Under the pieces are notes generated by a model. The model made no database searches. It saw only the letters and a list, made by a program, of their open reading frames with translations, and was not told the DNA's origin. Source: Spirodela intermedia (Eukaryota > Streptophyta > Magnoliopsida > Alismatales > Araceae). From it: a stretch of DNA of 64,000 bases. The stretch spans positions 193,501-257,500 of the forward strand of contig LR746265.1 in NCBI GenBank assembly GCA_902729315.2, given 5' to 3'. Shown here piece by piece: positions 1 to 12,000 of the stretch (its first letter is position 1; the number at the start of each line of letters is the position of its first letter). Both the position numbers and the translations under genes were made by a program.

Positions 1-2283
1 GGTGGAAATTGCTTGCCGCCGCCGTACGCGGGTTTCTCCCTGTTCTTGAGGGAACAGGAGAACAAGCTCATGAGGCGGAATGGCGAGAACCCTGGTTCAG
101 TGGGGGGCATGATCGCGAGGGGGAGAGTTAGACCAGAGTCCGTCGTGGAGGCTGCCAACCTCGCTGCCGATGGTCAGCTTTTTGAGGTGGTCTACTACCC
201 TAGGGCGAGCACGCCGGAGTTCTGCGTCAAGGCGGCGGCCGTGAGGGCTGCGCTGAGGATCGACTGGTGCCCTGGCATGCGCTTCAAGATGGCCTTTGAG
301 ACCGAAGATTCCTCTCGTATCAGCTGGTTCATGGGCACCGTCTCCTCCGTTCAATGCGCGGACCCCGTCCGTTGGCCCGATTCTCCGTGGAGGCTCCTCC
401 AGGTCACTTCCTCTCCCATCCTTCCATTGTCTATCGTTTCTGTGCTCTTCTTCTTCTTCTTCCTCTTCTCTGGATTAACGGAATGTTTCCTTCATCTTCG
501 TCTGCGGACTGATCCTCCGGTTTTACGGAATAACCTCCCCTCGCCCATTCGGCCTCCTCGGCGCTTCCCTCCAGCGGGGCAATCGAAAGATCCTGTCTTG
601 CCGCATCGAAGAGAACGATCTCTTGTTCTCTTCGTTCTTTGTTCAGTGTTGCATTTGCGCTTGAATCGTATATCTTGTAATCCGCACTCTTAAAACCCTA
701 CTGGTTGACCTCCCGTTCTAGCCGTACTTCCCCTCTGGGAAATCATGCGGCGCTTTGAACTGTGGAACGGCATCGATGCCGGGTTTAATTTGTTCGCGGA
801 TGGAAATGGAAAGTTTTTACGACTGACAGTTGTGATAAGCAGCTGGTGGCTTGGCTGGGAGGTCCCTGTGAATTTCCGGGAACCAACCCTTCCCGGATTT
901 ATTTCCCTGGAGGCTGCATGGCCCCGGGTGTGGAGGAGGAAGAGAAAGCAACTTCTGTTTTGTTTTGTCCTTGATGCTTTTCCATTCTTATCTCATACAT
1001 TGTCAACGCCTTTTGGTTTTCCTTGCATACTACTCTGTCGGTCGGTCGGACGGTCTCTCTCTCTCTCTCTTCCCGTATGTGTTTCATCGAATCTACGCTC
1101 TCGGCGATCGGAGGGGGTTTAACAGGTTGGATTGGCTGTCGATGCAGGTAACATGGGACGAACCAGATTTACTTCAGAACGTGAAACGGGTCAGCCCGTG
1201 GCTGGTGGAGCTCGTGACCAACATGCCGGCCATCCACCTGAAAACCTTCTCGCCGTCGAGGAAGAAGCTGCGGTTGCCACCGTCGCCGGACTTCGCCATC
1301 GACGGCCGTTTCCTGACGCACGTTTTTTCCGGCAACTCCTTCGAACCCAGCAGCAACCCCCAGTGCTGCCTTCCGGACAGCGCCCCTGCAGGGATACAGG
1401 GAGCCAGGCATTCTCAATTTGGTATATCCATCTCAGATCTCCACATCAGCAAGCTGCAGACGGGTCTGCTCCACGCTGGATTTCACCGGCTGGAGAATCC
1501 CCCCCGCCCGCCGCCGGGCGCCGTCTCCGCCGCCCCTTGCGGCGCCGCCACCAGGAGCCCCATACCGGACGTCTCCTGCCTGCTCACCATCGGGAACGCC
1601 TCTTCGCCCCGCTCGAGGGAGTCGTTCAGTCCGAAGACGCCGCACTTTTTGCTCTTTGGGCAGCCCATACTGACGGAGCAGCAGACCCCGCCGAGCTCCG
1701 GGGACTCGGGCGGCGGCTCGCCGGAGTTCACCAGGAAGAGCTCGGATTTGTTGAACGGGTCCGGCTCTGCGATCAACCTGCGAGGCCTCGCGGAGAACTC
1801 TCCTTCCGAAGGAGGAGGCGGCCTCGTCTGGTACAAGGACCACCTCCACCACCATCACCATTACCAGTCAGCGACAGAGTCGGAGACTGGCCACTGCAAG
1901 GTCTTCTTGGAGTCGGAGAACGTCGGTCGGACCCTCGATCTCTCAGTCCTGGGCTCCTACGAGGAGCTCTATCGGAGGCTGGCCGACATGTTCGGCATTC
2001 AGAAATCCGATATGAAGAGCCACGTGCTCTACCGAGACGCCACTGGCGCGGTCAAGCACACCGGCGATGAGGCCTTCACGTGAGTCCCCTCTCTCTCTCT
2101 CTATTTTCTCTCTTCTCTCTGTGTCTCCCCTCCATCCCCTGCGAAAGACCCTTCCGGCAGGCCGCCCACCGTTTAACGTGACCGTCGTTTCTGCTACTGT
2201 ACGCACTGTGCAGCGACTTCATGAAGACGGCGCGGAGGCTGCAGATCCTGATGGACGCCGGAAGCGACAACGTCGGGAGGTAG
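1..2283 (+). CDS. ARF16: Auxin response factor, ARF10/ARF16 clade (3' part, 5' end outside window)
   Basis: DNA-binding transcription factor of the auxin response, in the nucleus. The visible exons are 1–402 (open at the left edge), 1148–2079 and 2214–2283, joined by GT–AG introns and giving 467 residues. The first exon holds the ARF middle domain (FEVVYYPRASTPEFCV, then the W-rich GTVSSVQ…WRLLQ stretch, which continues as VTWDEPDLLQ in the next exon). The second exon has a Ser/Pro/Gly-rich repression-type region and a C-terminal PB1 interaction domain (HCKVFLESENVGRTLDLS, YEELYRRLADMFGI). The last exon supplies the end of PB1, DFMKTARRLQIL, and the stop. The lack of a Q-rich middle region, the miR160 site and the retained PB1 point to ARF10/16 rather than ARF17. 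The B3 DNA-binding domain should lie upstream of the window. Assignment between ARF10 and ARF16 is not secure. Confidence 0.93.
1390..1410 (+). promoter_or_regulatory. miR160 target site in the ARF coding sequence
   Basis: This 21-nt stretch in exon 2 is complementary to miR160 except, by my alignment, at two positions near the miRNA 3' end. The core ATACAGGGAGCCAGGCA is intact. It encodes GIQGARH, the peptide that overlaps this site in ARF10/16/17 genes. Transcript cleavage by miR160-loaded AGO1 is established for this clade; here it is inferred from the site alone. Confidence 0.93.
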
Positions 2284-3766
2284 ACGATGGCTCCTCTAGC
2301 TTGGGGCACCTCCGAGTTTTCAGAAAAGTGCTTGTTTACGCCGGCGGCGGCGGCAACCCCGCCCCCACCCCCTCTCTGTCCGTTTCCAGAGTAGTTGGTC
2401 CACCCGCCATTGTCCTCCTCGTGAACTGCCGAAGAGGCCGCGATGTGGATTGATTGGTTCCTTTCCATTTTCGAATTCGTTTTGCTCGGGAGTTCTCCCT
2501 CCCTCGCCGTTGTCATTCCCCAGAGAGAGAGAGAGTGAGCTGGCTCACGGGAAGCTTTCGCTGGGGGGGGGGGTTATTGATGGGTCGCTCGATCGGATGG
2601 TCCGCAGGAAAAAAAAAAAAGAGAAGAAAAGCCTCTTTTCCTTTGGGGTTCAGGCTGCTGTGCAGCTGACGGACGGTGCAGTGGGGTTGTCGTACGAGAA
2701 CGCTTCTACAGCGCTGCGGATGCTGACGGCGGACATGTGGGAGACGGATGTCAAAACCAAATTAATCGCCAATTAATAGCCCCCCCAAGCCCGAACTTGG
2801 CTTAACAGCCCCTCCACAAGTCTAGTCAAACGTTATCCGTCATTTAGAGAGATTAAAAAAATGTCGGATATTACCCGGAGCTAGGGAGCGAATTCCCTTG
2901 CTTTTTTGCTTAGGTGCAAGCAGATTAACATAATAGGATTAGTTTACGAGGCCGGAGGTTGAAGAAATGTGGCCCCCCTCTCTCTCTCTCTCTCTGCCGC
3001 GCAGGCATGGGAAGGGCTGTTTGTGGGGTCCATGGTTTCACGTGCGGCCCCCTCGGCTCTTCTGTTGTCCGTCGGGCGGGTGAATGTCCGGCTGTTCCTT
3101 GCCTCCCCCCCGTCTGTGGGAGGTTGGAAAGATGTATGCATCTGGATATGCATTGCATAAATATGTCTCCTCCGATGTGGGCTTTTATGCAGAACACTGT
3201 GGCCGCTTAGTAAATTTTCCTAAAAAGGGTACGGTTTCGCTTGGGAGGCCGAGAGAGAGGAGCGAGGTGGTGCATTAAGAAGGGGGATGTGTACGACGTG
3301 GGAGGGGATCACGTGGGCAGTGGGGGCCGTTGGGCATGTGAGGGTGTCCGAGAGAGAGAGGTGAAGGCCTGTCCGGACGAGGACCGTCATCTCCGTCCAG
3401 CACACACACAGTCCGTCGCCAGTCAATCATTCCAACATAGTGCTCTGCCTTTGGCTTCCTCACATTTAATGTCCGCGCGAGACAGAGACAGAGAAGAGAG
3501 AGGTTACAGAGGGACAGATTTAGAGAGAGAGAGGGGGCACTCACTGTACGCGGAGGAGATTGGGACTTCTGAAGGGCGCACACTGTTTTTCGTTCCTGAC
3601 ACCATGGAGAGAAAACGACGGGCCCTCTCTCGGCTTGACCCGGGTCGACTCGGCCGGCGCGAGAAGGGCTGCGTGAAGGACGGAACCCCAGAGCCGCAGT
3701 CGTTTCCGGCAACCCCCTCCTCTCTGACACCCTCCATCATCCAACCCCACAACGGCGTGCCATCCA

Positions 3767-3805
<39 letters not shown>

Positions 3806-4700
3806 CTCGGTGAGAGGTGACCCGCAAAGAAAGGGCACGTAGGCGGGGTGGGACGGCGCTTGTAGACAAGGCCGCGTGATTGGGCCCGCGCCGACACGCG
3901 CGGACGCAGGCAGCTCGGATTCGGGTCGGGCATGTCGGCGAGGAGGGCCTGCTTTGGATCGGTCGGGTCCTGTCTACAAGCGTGGCCGATGGGTCTTTTC
4001 TCGCTCGGACCCGTCTTGGGCTCGCGACGAGTATTTATGGCCATAAATCATCACGTTAGGTGTCGAAACCCACCCCGTCCCCCCCCCCACACACACCCAC
4101 AGTGAGAGATGGACAGTATTAAGAAAGACGACATTATAGTTAAGCTCTTCCTCTCTCTCTCTCTCTCTTTCTCGAAGTTAGAGAGAGAGAGGGAAAGCCG
4201 CCTTGTCTCGCGGCGTGTCACTTCAAGGGCCCAGCTCCGGTATGAGCCGGGTGGGTTTTTCACGTGCGGGACAACTCACACCCTCGCTGACCGAATGTTG
4301 CGCCGTCTCGTGGCCCGCGTCTGTCTCTCTCTCTCTCATCCCCTTTTTTGATTCCCGAGCGGGGTAATTCCGTCAAGTGGGCAAGGGAGGAGCTCGTCCG
4401 AACGACGGCGCTCGCGAGGGACGTGCGGGGCCCCCCTCGCCTTCTCCGGAACGACCCCCATCACAGGTTCTAATTACGGCCCCGCCCATGTTCTTCACAA
4501 ATAAGGCCCGGCCCCGCCGGAGTCGGGAAGCGTGTGGAGTTGGTCGTCTTTAATGAGCCGCGGTCAAAGCCCACGCTCTCCCTCCCGTCAACGGCCGAGG
4601 AGGAATAGATTACTCGTCCAGACATACGTGCCTTGTTTACTCCGCATCCTTGCTTTCAGTGACCCCTCATTAATCCCCACCCGGTTCCCATCCCAACGTA
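2284..4700. other. Spacer between ARF and uL18-like gene, rich in simple repeats
   Basis: After the ARF stop the sequence should begin with the 3' UTR. The rest holds many short CT, GA, G and A tracts (for example around 2522–2536, 2979–2995, 3771–3802 and 4148–4170). The open frames here are low-complexity translations of these tracts. I see no gene, RNA gene or mobile element. Confidence 0.6.
3771..3802. repeat. (CT)n microsatellite
   Basis: An uninterrupted TC run of about 32 bp in the spacer between the ARF and uL18-like genes. Confidence 0.95.
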
Positions 4701-4701
4701 T

Positions 4702-4815
4702 GAGAGAGAGAGAGAGAGCACAGCGAGCACAGCGAGCACAGCGAGCACAGAGAGCGAGAGAGAGCAGCAGCAGCAGCAGTAGCAGCAGTAGCAGCAGTAG
4801 CAGCAACAGCAGCAG
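4702..4815. repeat. Compound repeat: (GA)n, four 9-bp units, (AGC/AGT)n
   Basis: Three repeats lie end to end. A GA run (about 4702–4718) is followed by four near-identical 9-bp units GCACAGCGA (4718–4753), and then, after a short GA-rich bridge, an AGC/AGT trinucleotide array (4763–4815). The array could be read as polyserine on one strand, but nothing else in that frame resembles a protein. It lies about 350 bp upstream of the uL18-like start codon. Confidence 0.9.
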
Positions 4816-4843
4816 GACCTCTTCTGCCAGCTCGGCTCGTTTC

Positions 4844-5078
4844 TGGGCCTCATTTTGGGCCAGTATGAGTATGAGGAGCCCAACTCATGCTGGCCATTGA
4901 TACGTGGAGAATGAAATCCAGCCCATTTAGCCTCTCACTCACTGGGCCGCGCCGCCGACGGATGAAGAGACGTGTGTTCGATCGATTATGAACCCTCCCT
5001 CCGTCCCCTCCGCAGGATGCTTCGAGGTCGGTAATGTCAACGTTTCTCTCTCGGTTGGGAATTCCTGTCCTAGGGTTT
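4844..5078 (+). promoter_or_regulatory. Site II cluster and telo-box upstream of the uL18-like gene
   Basis: TGGGCC or its TGGGCT/AGCCCA form occurs at 4844–4849, 4856–4861, 4877–4882, 4920–4925 and 4943–4948. A telo-box in reverse orientation (TAGGGTTT) is at 5071–5078. Site II elements (bound by TCP factors) combined with a telo-box are the known layout of plant promoters for ribosomal-protein and other translation genes. The cluster ends 86 bp before the ATG of the ribosomal-protein-like gene, which supports both the promoter and the gene call. Confidence 0.75.
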
Positions 5079-5163
5079 TTGGTGCTTCCGACGGCGCGAG
5101 TTTATTCCCATATCAGAGAGGCTGATCGCGGGGGATAGTAGAAGGAGAAAGAGCACGAGGGGG

Positions 5164-5670
5164 ATGAGCTACCGTCCCAACCGGCTTCCGCCCACGGCGA
5201 AGAGGTACGTGCTGCGGCTGTTCATCTCGCTCAAGTACATCACCGCCAACGTCGTCGACCGGCGGCACGGCCGCGTGGTGGCGACAGCGTCGTCGGTGGA
5301 GAAGGCTCTCAAGCCGGGGCTCGAGTGCGGCCGCTTCTGCAACGCCAAGGCAGCGGCGGCGGTGGGGGAGGTGCTGGCGGTGCGCCTCAAGGTGGACGGC
5401 CTCGCTGCCGAGGAGATCCACGCCGACGTAGCCAAGGAGATCGAGAAGAAGGGCTTCAAGAACCGGACCAAGGTATGGGCCGTAGTCAACGCCCTCCGCT
5501 CCTACGGCGTCAACCTTCTATTCGACGCGGACGCCGCCGCTGCCGCCGCCGCTGCCTCCGCCGCTGCCGCCGCCGCCCCTCTCCCATCGTACGGTTGTCG
5601 CCTCTCCCCTCCGCCTTCTTCATCTACCCGCCCTCCCTCTACCGCCCTCGACGGTGGCGATGAGCTGTAA
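5164..5670 (+). CDS. uL18 (L18p/L5e) family ribosomal protein-like, single exon
   Basis: A 168-residue intronless protein. Residues 15–115 follow the bacterial-type L18 fold: LRLFISLKYITANVVDRR, GRVVATASSVEKAL, a central helix (CNAKAAAAVGEVLAVRL) and KKGFKNRTKVWAVVNALRSYGVNL. This resembles the small plant 'ribosomal L18p/L5e family' proteins, thought to act in organellar ribosomes or as paralogues of uL18m. No clear transit peptide is visible. The C-terminus carries a long alanine run (from about residue 122) and then a Pro/Ser tail, both outside the conserved domain. The ATG at 5164 is chosen because the domain starts soon after it and the promoter elements lie just upstream. It converges with the ERMP1-like gene, with 346 bp between stop codons. 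Organelle assignment is uncertain. Confidence 0.82.
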   Translation: MSYRPNRLPPTAKRYVLRLFISLKYITANVVDRRHGRVVATASSVEKALKPGLECGRFCNAKAAAAVGEVLAVRLKVDGLAAEEIHADVAKEIEKKGFKNRTKVWAVVNALRSYGVNLLFDADAAAAAAAASAAAAAAPLPSYGCRLSPPPSSSTRPPSTALDGGDEL

Positions 5671-6016
5671 ATGAGAGCGGGGTTTGTTACCGTCCGGCGG
5701 AGATGAACAGTCAGGAGCAGTGTTCCAGAGTACACTTCTTCTCTCGAGCCAATCCAATGGCCGCATCAAGCTCAAGTAGACATCAAAAACTCCACCACGG
5801 CTCACTCATCGCTGTGGTGGTTGGTGGCCTTTCGGGTGATCTCGTACACCTTCAAATGTCAACGAACAAGCAGCTGGAAATGTGTAGGGGAAGTGGACTA
5901 GGCAACAAGCAGCTGTATGTGAGTCAACTCCGAGTACGACCACGGCATCAACCAGGGTTTCACGCGATATACATTTGATGATTCCACACTCAAGCCGACA
6001 CCAAAGCTCCAAACGA

Positions 6017-9000
6017 TTATCCTACGCGTTGAAAGTCAACGGGCAAGCTGGTCAGGAAGGCCAAGGTATACGGGGAAGTGGACTTGCCGAAGAGGGAACA
6101 CCACGAAGGCAGCTTTTGGAGAACTCTGGCCACCTTGGGAGTCACCCTGTTGACGTCCGTTCTCAGTCTCAGCAGGGGAGGGCCTCCCTTCTCCGTGCGG
6201 GGCGAAGCGGAGGCATTTCTGGACCAGAAGAGCTTCAGGTCGAACTTGGTCGGCGAGTCCCTGCCGCCTGAGAACTGTATAATATGCCGACCTCCCACAC
6301 TGGTCTTCTTGTCCAGCGGAACCAGAGCTTCGGATTCTCCTGCAGCGCAGCACGCAGAGACCCGACGAGATCAGGCCGCGCTCCAGCTACCACCAGCAGC
6401 CAGCCACCATGGCGCGATGACCGGCGGTCAAACGCGCACGCGGTGGTGTGGGCTCTCGGACTAGCCCGGCTGCCGGGGCATTTTGGATCAAAGTGTCCGG
6501 AATTGATTCTCTTTTCTCTCATTCTGGCAGAAAAAAGAAGAAGAAAAAGAATGTGGCACTCACCTCCGAATGTGAAATCTTCAATCTCTTCGGTGTTGAT
6601 CGCAAGCGACCATCTGGTAGAAGTCCTGGTGTCGATGGAGATGCGCGTCACCCGGGCATTATCGGCCACCGCATCACTCTCCACCCGGAGCAGAGGGATG
6701 TCTCCACGGCTCCACCCCTCTCGGCTGTCCTTGGAGCTCCAGCAGCCGTATTCCACATCGAAGGTGACGAGATCAAGCACCCTGCTCCTCCCGCAGGAGA
6801 ACTCCTCTCCTTTCATGGCCTCTATTTCCCTCTCCAGTTTGCCGGGCGTGTTGGAGAACAGGGAAACATACGAAGCCGGGTTTGCGCCGGCGCCGTCGTT
6901 ATCCCCACTTGATTCCACGACGTGAACAACCTGAGGAGCCAGAGAATTTGCAGAGATGGAGACTTGACACCATTAAACTCGGTCCGAAATGTACTGAGAA
7001 GTGAAAGGAATGGTGGACGTGCGCGAAAGACATGAGGGCGGGGATCATTGGAGCACCATCTTCATGCTCTCATTGCTTCACCGGATATAGCATGGAGGCA
7101 TTATTATGCTCGCATCACAGCAAGAGAGAACGAAAGACGAACAGAGAGGAGCAACTTACGTTGACCGCCCGGGCAATGTCGTCCGTGTACGTAGAGAAGG
7201 TTCCCGCCGCAACTGCGGTCAACGTTAGGCAGAGCAAAGCCAGGAGTGCAACGACAATATGCTTCTTAGAGCCTGCCCCACAACGCCAAGGAGGGGAGCA
7301 GCAGAACAGAATAAGGGTGGGAGCCAAAACCAGCAAAATGAGTATAGTTTGACAAATAAATGGACCATTCCATACCAAAAAGGACAAGGGGAAAATGCTG
7401 GGCAAGATCATGTAAGCGAAAAAGGTCAACGACCAAGATGCAGCATGCCGAGCAAGAATAATGTACGGAAAGAAAAAGTAGATTACCCGAAAGATGGACG
7501 TAGGAAAGGAAGTAGACAAACGTGAGGCAAACCACCGCTGAGATGAGTACTGCGAAGATCACACTTCCAAGCCAATCGGGCGTGCCACCAGGGTTCCTGC
7601 ACGTATCAGAAAATCTCGGTGAACATGGAGGATGTCAGGCCAGTGATAGGCCTAGCTGCAGTGATAGACCCTTTCCTCCACCCCTCGAGAGGCCCTGTAG
7701 AGAGAGGGAATCGGAACTAATCACGAATCCATTCACTCAAGAGCTAAAGTTGCTACTCACCTGTCGAGTCGGACCAGAAGTCCATTCATCGTTCCCAGAA
7801 ATCGAATAACCATACCAGAAGTCAGTAACATTGGTACAATTGAGCCCAGAAGCAGTGTTACAGTTCTTAGTTGTTTCGGCGATCTCACTGGAGTCAACGT
7901 CGCTTCAATCAGGCCATCTAGCAGATAAGACCGAAAGATGTCAATAATCTCATTTGTTCTAAACTTTGGCCCGACAAGGGCAATAACAGATGAAGAAGGA
8001 TAGAAGTTACATGCAAACGCAGGCGAAACCAGCCAAACAAGTGCCAAGAAAGATGATCCTGCCTTGAAGATGTTTCCTAGAATAAGCACAACAAGCCACT
8101 GAAGAAAACCAGCTTTGAAAAGCCACCTTTCAGACTCCCATCTGACTAAGTTGGCTAGCAAATCAGAAGGTCTTGTCCCTTTCGACGAAACATGCTGCAG
8201 ATATTTCTGAAGGCTGAGAAAACCTAGCCACTGACCAGTTAGTGCTCCAAGCACGGCGGGAGCACCGAATAAACCCACAACTAGCCAGGGGTTTGCAATA
8301 AAAGGCACAGGAGAGGAACAAATGACTGGGAGGAGAATAGCAACCAGAACAGAAAAGGTAATGGAGAAAATCCACATCAGAATGATGCTGAGAAATGATA
8401 GTCCCAGAGCACCAACAGCGGGATAACCACCCGTCAGGATTGATGCAGTCCAGATAAGAAGTGACTGCACTATCACTGAATTGTGAAGTAGGTCTGAAAA
8501 GCGTCGACTGTACACAACCATGTACATACCCTGTATAAGTAGTAAACATAAATTACCTGCTGTACTTTTGTATGGACATTTCCAGATCTCAATCAAAGTA
8601 TTTATAAACAAACATACACGACGACTTAAATAGGATGAAGCTTAGCTAAAAGGTGATGAAATATTCATTAAAAATTGAGAATCATCAGGTAGCTGCTGCT
8701 CGATTCACAAGTTATTAGCATAGATGCAATCTTCTCTTTTCCTTGAATGGTAGCACTAGACTATGAATCCATCAACAGTAAGGTGTCTCCTTCAATGCTC
8801 GTTGAGTGTACCCCTGTGATATATCTATTTCTTTCTGCGGATAATTTCTTCTGTTGGATATCTTATCTTTGCTGAAGTGCTAATCTTTTCACCGTAGGCA
8901 GAAGTATATTAGTACACCACTAAGCGTCAATTCCGTAAAAAGCTTTCACTTGAGCAAATAAACGACAGCTACTGAGGTTGAACATCCCAACGCCAACACC

Positions 9001-12000
9001 TGGAACAATACTAATTCATTTCCAGAATTTGTGATACCGCAAAAAGGATTTCCCATCCTTATGCATAAAATATTACTCTTTGTCAATGAGTATGCAAGAG
9101 AGCTTGGAATTTGGAATTGTTCAAGAAACAAATTTAACAAACCAGAGATCTTGAGGTTAATTCTGAAAGAGATGGGGACTTTCCAACTCCGATATCTTAA
9201 AAATACAAGACTAGCTTGAAGGATTACAAAGCCAAGATTTGATGTACAACATCATAAAAGGGAAAGACGAAACGAAATTATTGAAATTTAATACATAAAA
9301 TTGGAAAAGGGTGAGACATGGGTAAAGATGATGGTAAGCACTCTTCAAAAAATTAGCATTTAGACAGGACTGGGCCAGCGTACCGATGTCTTTGGGAGGG
9401 AGCGAATGTTTTCTTTGAGCCATATACGGGTTAAATAAATAAAAAGATAGGAATATGCTAGTATATAGTCAATGAGGGCTCAAAAAGATTATCCAGTATT
9501 TTCATGATCTATCACGAGGAGGTATATATCGACTTAGGATTCCAACCCTCTCAAGCCCGAGGAATAGATTCATTCCTCAGTGCAAAAGCTAGACGGGTAT
9601 TCCCTCACTTTACAGCGTCTAATGACGGCAACTGTCTCTACTAAATGGTCGTTATTTTTTCAATATCAACTTATTCCGCTCAACCAAATGACCCAAAGAG
9701 TGGAATTCAGAGCAAGCCAAGATAAAAAGTGGATACTTCTGCATGATTTATTCGTGTTGAATAACTTATCCACCGTCAATGTCAGCCAGTTCATAACACC
9801 TATTATCCTTGGGATATTCTATTAGGCGACTAGGCTATTTGAAATGTCTGTGAAAGATCCAATGAAAATAACATCCATGAAACGAGTCTTCACATTACTC
9901 ATACTCAAACCACAAAAGTTTCTCACATCAAGCAAAAAAACACTACATAGTAAGCCACAAGTTGGTTTAGGCCTTCGTTCAATGACTTTGAGCACATGTG
10001 GACGATATCTTCTTTACGTTTATGCTGAGGATCCTATTTTCAGTTACTCTTTTATTGGGCGATGATTGACTTGTTCGGCACAGTGAATCCAACAACTCAA
10101 ACCAGAATTCAATCTCTTGAATCGGACCTTTTGCAACTTCATATGATGCTGCTTGGCTGGTGGGGTGTCGGAAGCTATATTTCTATTGTTGCACGCAAAC
10201 CCTTGGGTTTCCAGTGCATTGTTCCCTTCTCTTTCTCTTCCTCTTACTTTCCTCTTCATTCCTCATCAAATGTTTCGGACAATAAAGTTTCAAAAGTTTC
10301 ATTCCTCCATCAAAGGTTTCTTTGGATTTAGCATAAAAATGAATGCCTCCTATGTACTTCTACTAAAGTGAAGCATTAGGCCCTGATTGTTGGGGATCTG
10401 AATGCAGCAACCAGGATCTGAACACAATAACAAAGATACACGTGTGGTTATTATAATGCCTTCTATTTTCTTTCTATGCCCCTGCATGCTATCGATGACT
10501 GCAGCATACTGCAGTAAACCTCTTTCTTGTTTCAGAGACCAAAGATACCTTACACTGCATTTGAAAGGATGTTCCTTCATTGACAGAAAACAGCTCAAAG
10601 GTTATTACAGCAATCATATAAATAGACACACGTTCATTCATAATATGACAAAAATTCTTAGCTTTCTTTATATGTTCTTCTCTCCTATTGGTTGATAGGT
10701 AGGAGAGCTGAAACCATTACTGCCGAACAAAGAAGCCGAACAAGCAAATAATATGGCCATAGCGAATTCATCTGAGCAAGCAGTTTGTGACTAGCAGACC
10801 AAAATGAACAAGGAGGATATCATCGTCATACCAGAACATCGAAGAAAACAGTTTGCCCAGGGCCTGTCCCTTTTTCCGTATCAAGTTTATTATCTTTTGA
10901 GAGATATGATGACCTGCCAACTTCAAGGAGGAATGGAAGCATGTTTTCTCCAAGATGCTGAAGCGAGCCGGGCTTTAAAAGTTCAAGTTTGTCATTCTGC
11001 AAACGAGAAATATTATAGAGCAGTTCTTTATTTTCGAACTGTAAAAATGGATCGAAGTATTTACAATTCAAAGAATAGAGAGCACCTTCGTGTGGTAGAC
11101 AGCACTTTTATCTGCATAGGCAAAATCGAGCCCAGAGAGACCAGCTACTTCAACATAAACTTGAAAATCTGTCGCAGATTTTATCACCCCAGAAAGAAAG
11201 AGATCCTGCAGAACAATGAACAATTGAATATAACTGTTACATATGCAAAAAATTATCTAAGGGAAAGTAGATGATAGAATACAACAAACTGATGTCCATC
11301 AAAAGTCACACTGCATCAAATATTGGACCGAATGTCGACATATCTGTCTACTTGTGAATTTCTGGACAAGGATTCATCCCTTTCAAATATAGTTAATCCC
11401 AGAAAAAAACTTTTACTTTATGGCATGGTTCTCTTGTGGATTGGCATTGTGCTAGAAGATAAAGGTTCTATTCTTTCTGTTTCTATATGTGTTGTTGCTG
11501 CTCATTTTGAGAAAAATCTTCAGCTTATTTTTAAGCAGTAGCGTCTTCTTTTTATTTTCTAAAGTCTTCGGTGGGATGAAATATTTAGATAATAAAAAGA
11601 GAGCGTAGTTGCCAAATGTAAATTCTCAAAACGCTAATTCATTCGAACTTGTTTTATTTATAAATAGAGCTGTTTGCCACAAAAATCATCGTACCTTTTT
11701 TCTGTTTTACGACTAACATGTGTATCTGTTATCCTAAAAAAATAGTTTATATGCCCTGTTCTTGTCTTGGGGTAATGATACCTCTCAGTACCTAAAGAGA
11801 CGGCTTCAGAAAAAAAGAATAAATTTCTGAACATGTTTCCCTCATTGGGTAATATAAACCTAATAAAGGTCACCAAAGATAGTTCTTTTAAGTAAAAAAA
11901 TGGATTAAATGACAGAAATACAAATTGAATGGAATTACTACCTGAGCAATGATGTGACCAGAAGGGTATCTTGCTACCCTGGAGAAACTTTCAACAGCCC

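Noticed and set aside
3241-3813. 190-residue frame in the ARF–uL18 spacer
   Set aside because: Mostly translated GA/CT repeat (Arg/Glu and Leu/Ser runs), with no gene-like features.
4532-4900. Polyserine frame upstream of the uL18-like gene
   Set aside because: Its serine run is the AGC/AGT microsatellite, and its end overlaps the promoter motifs.
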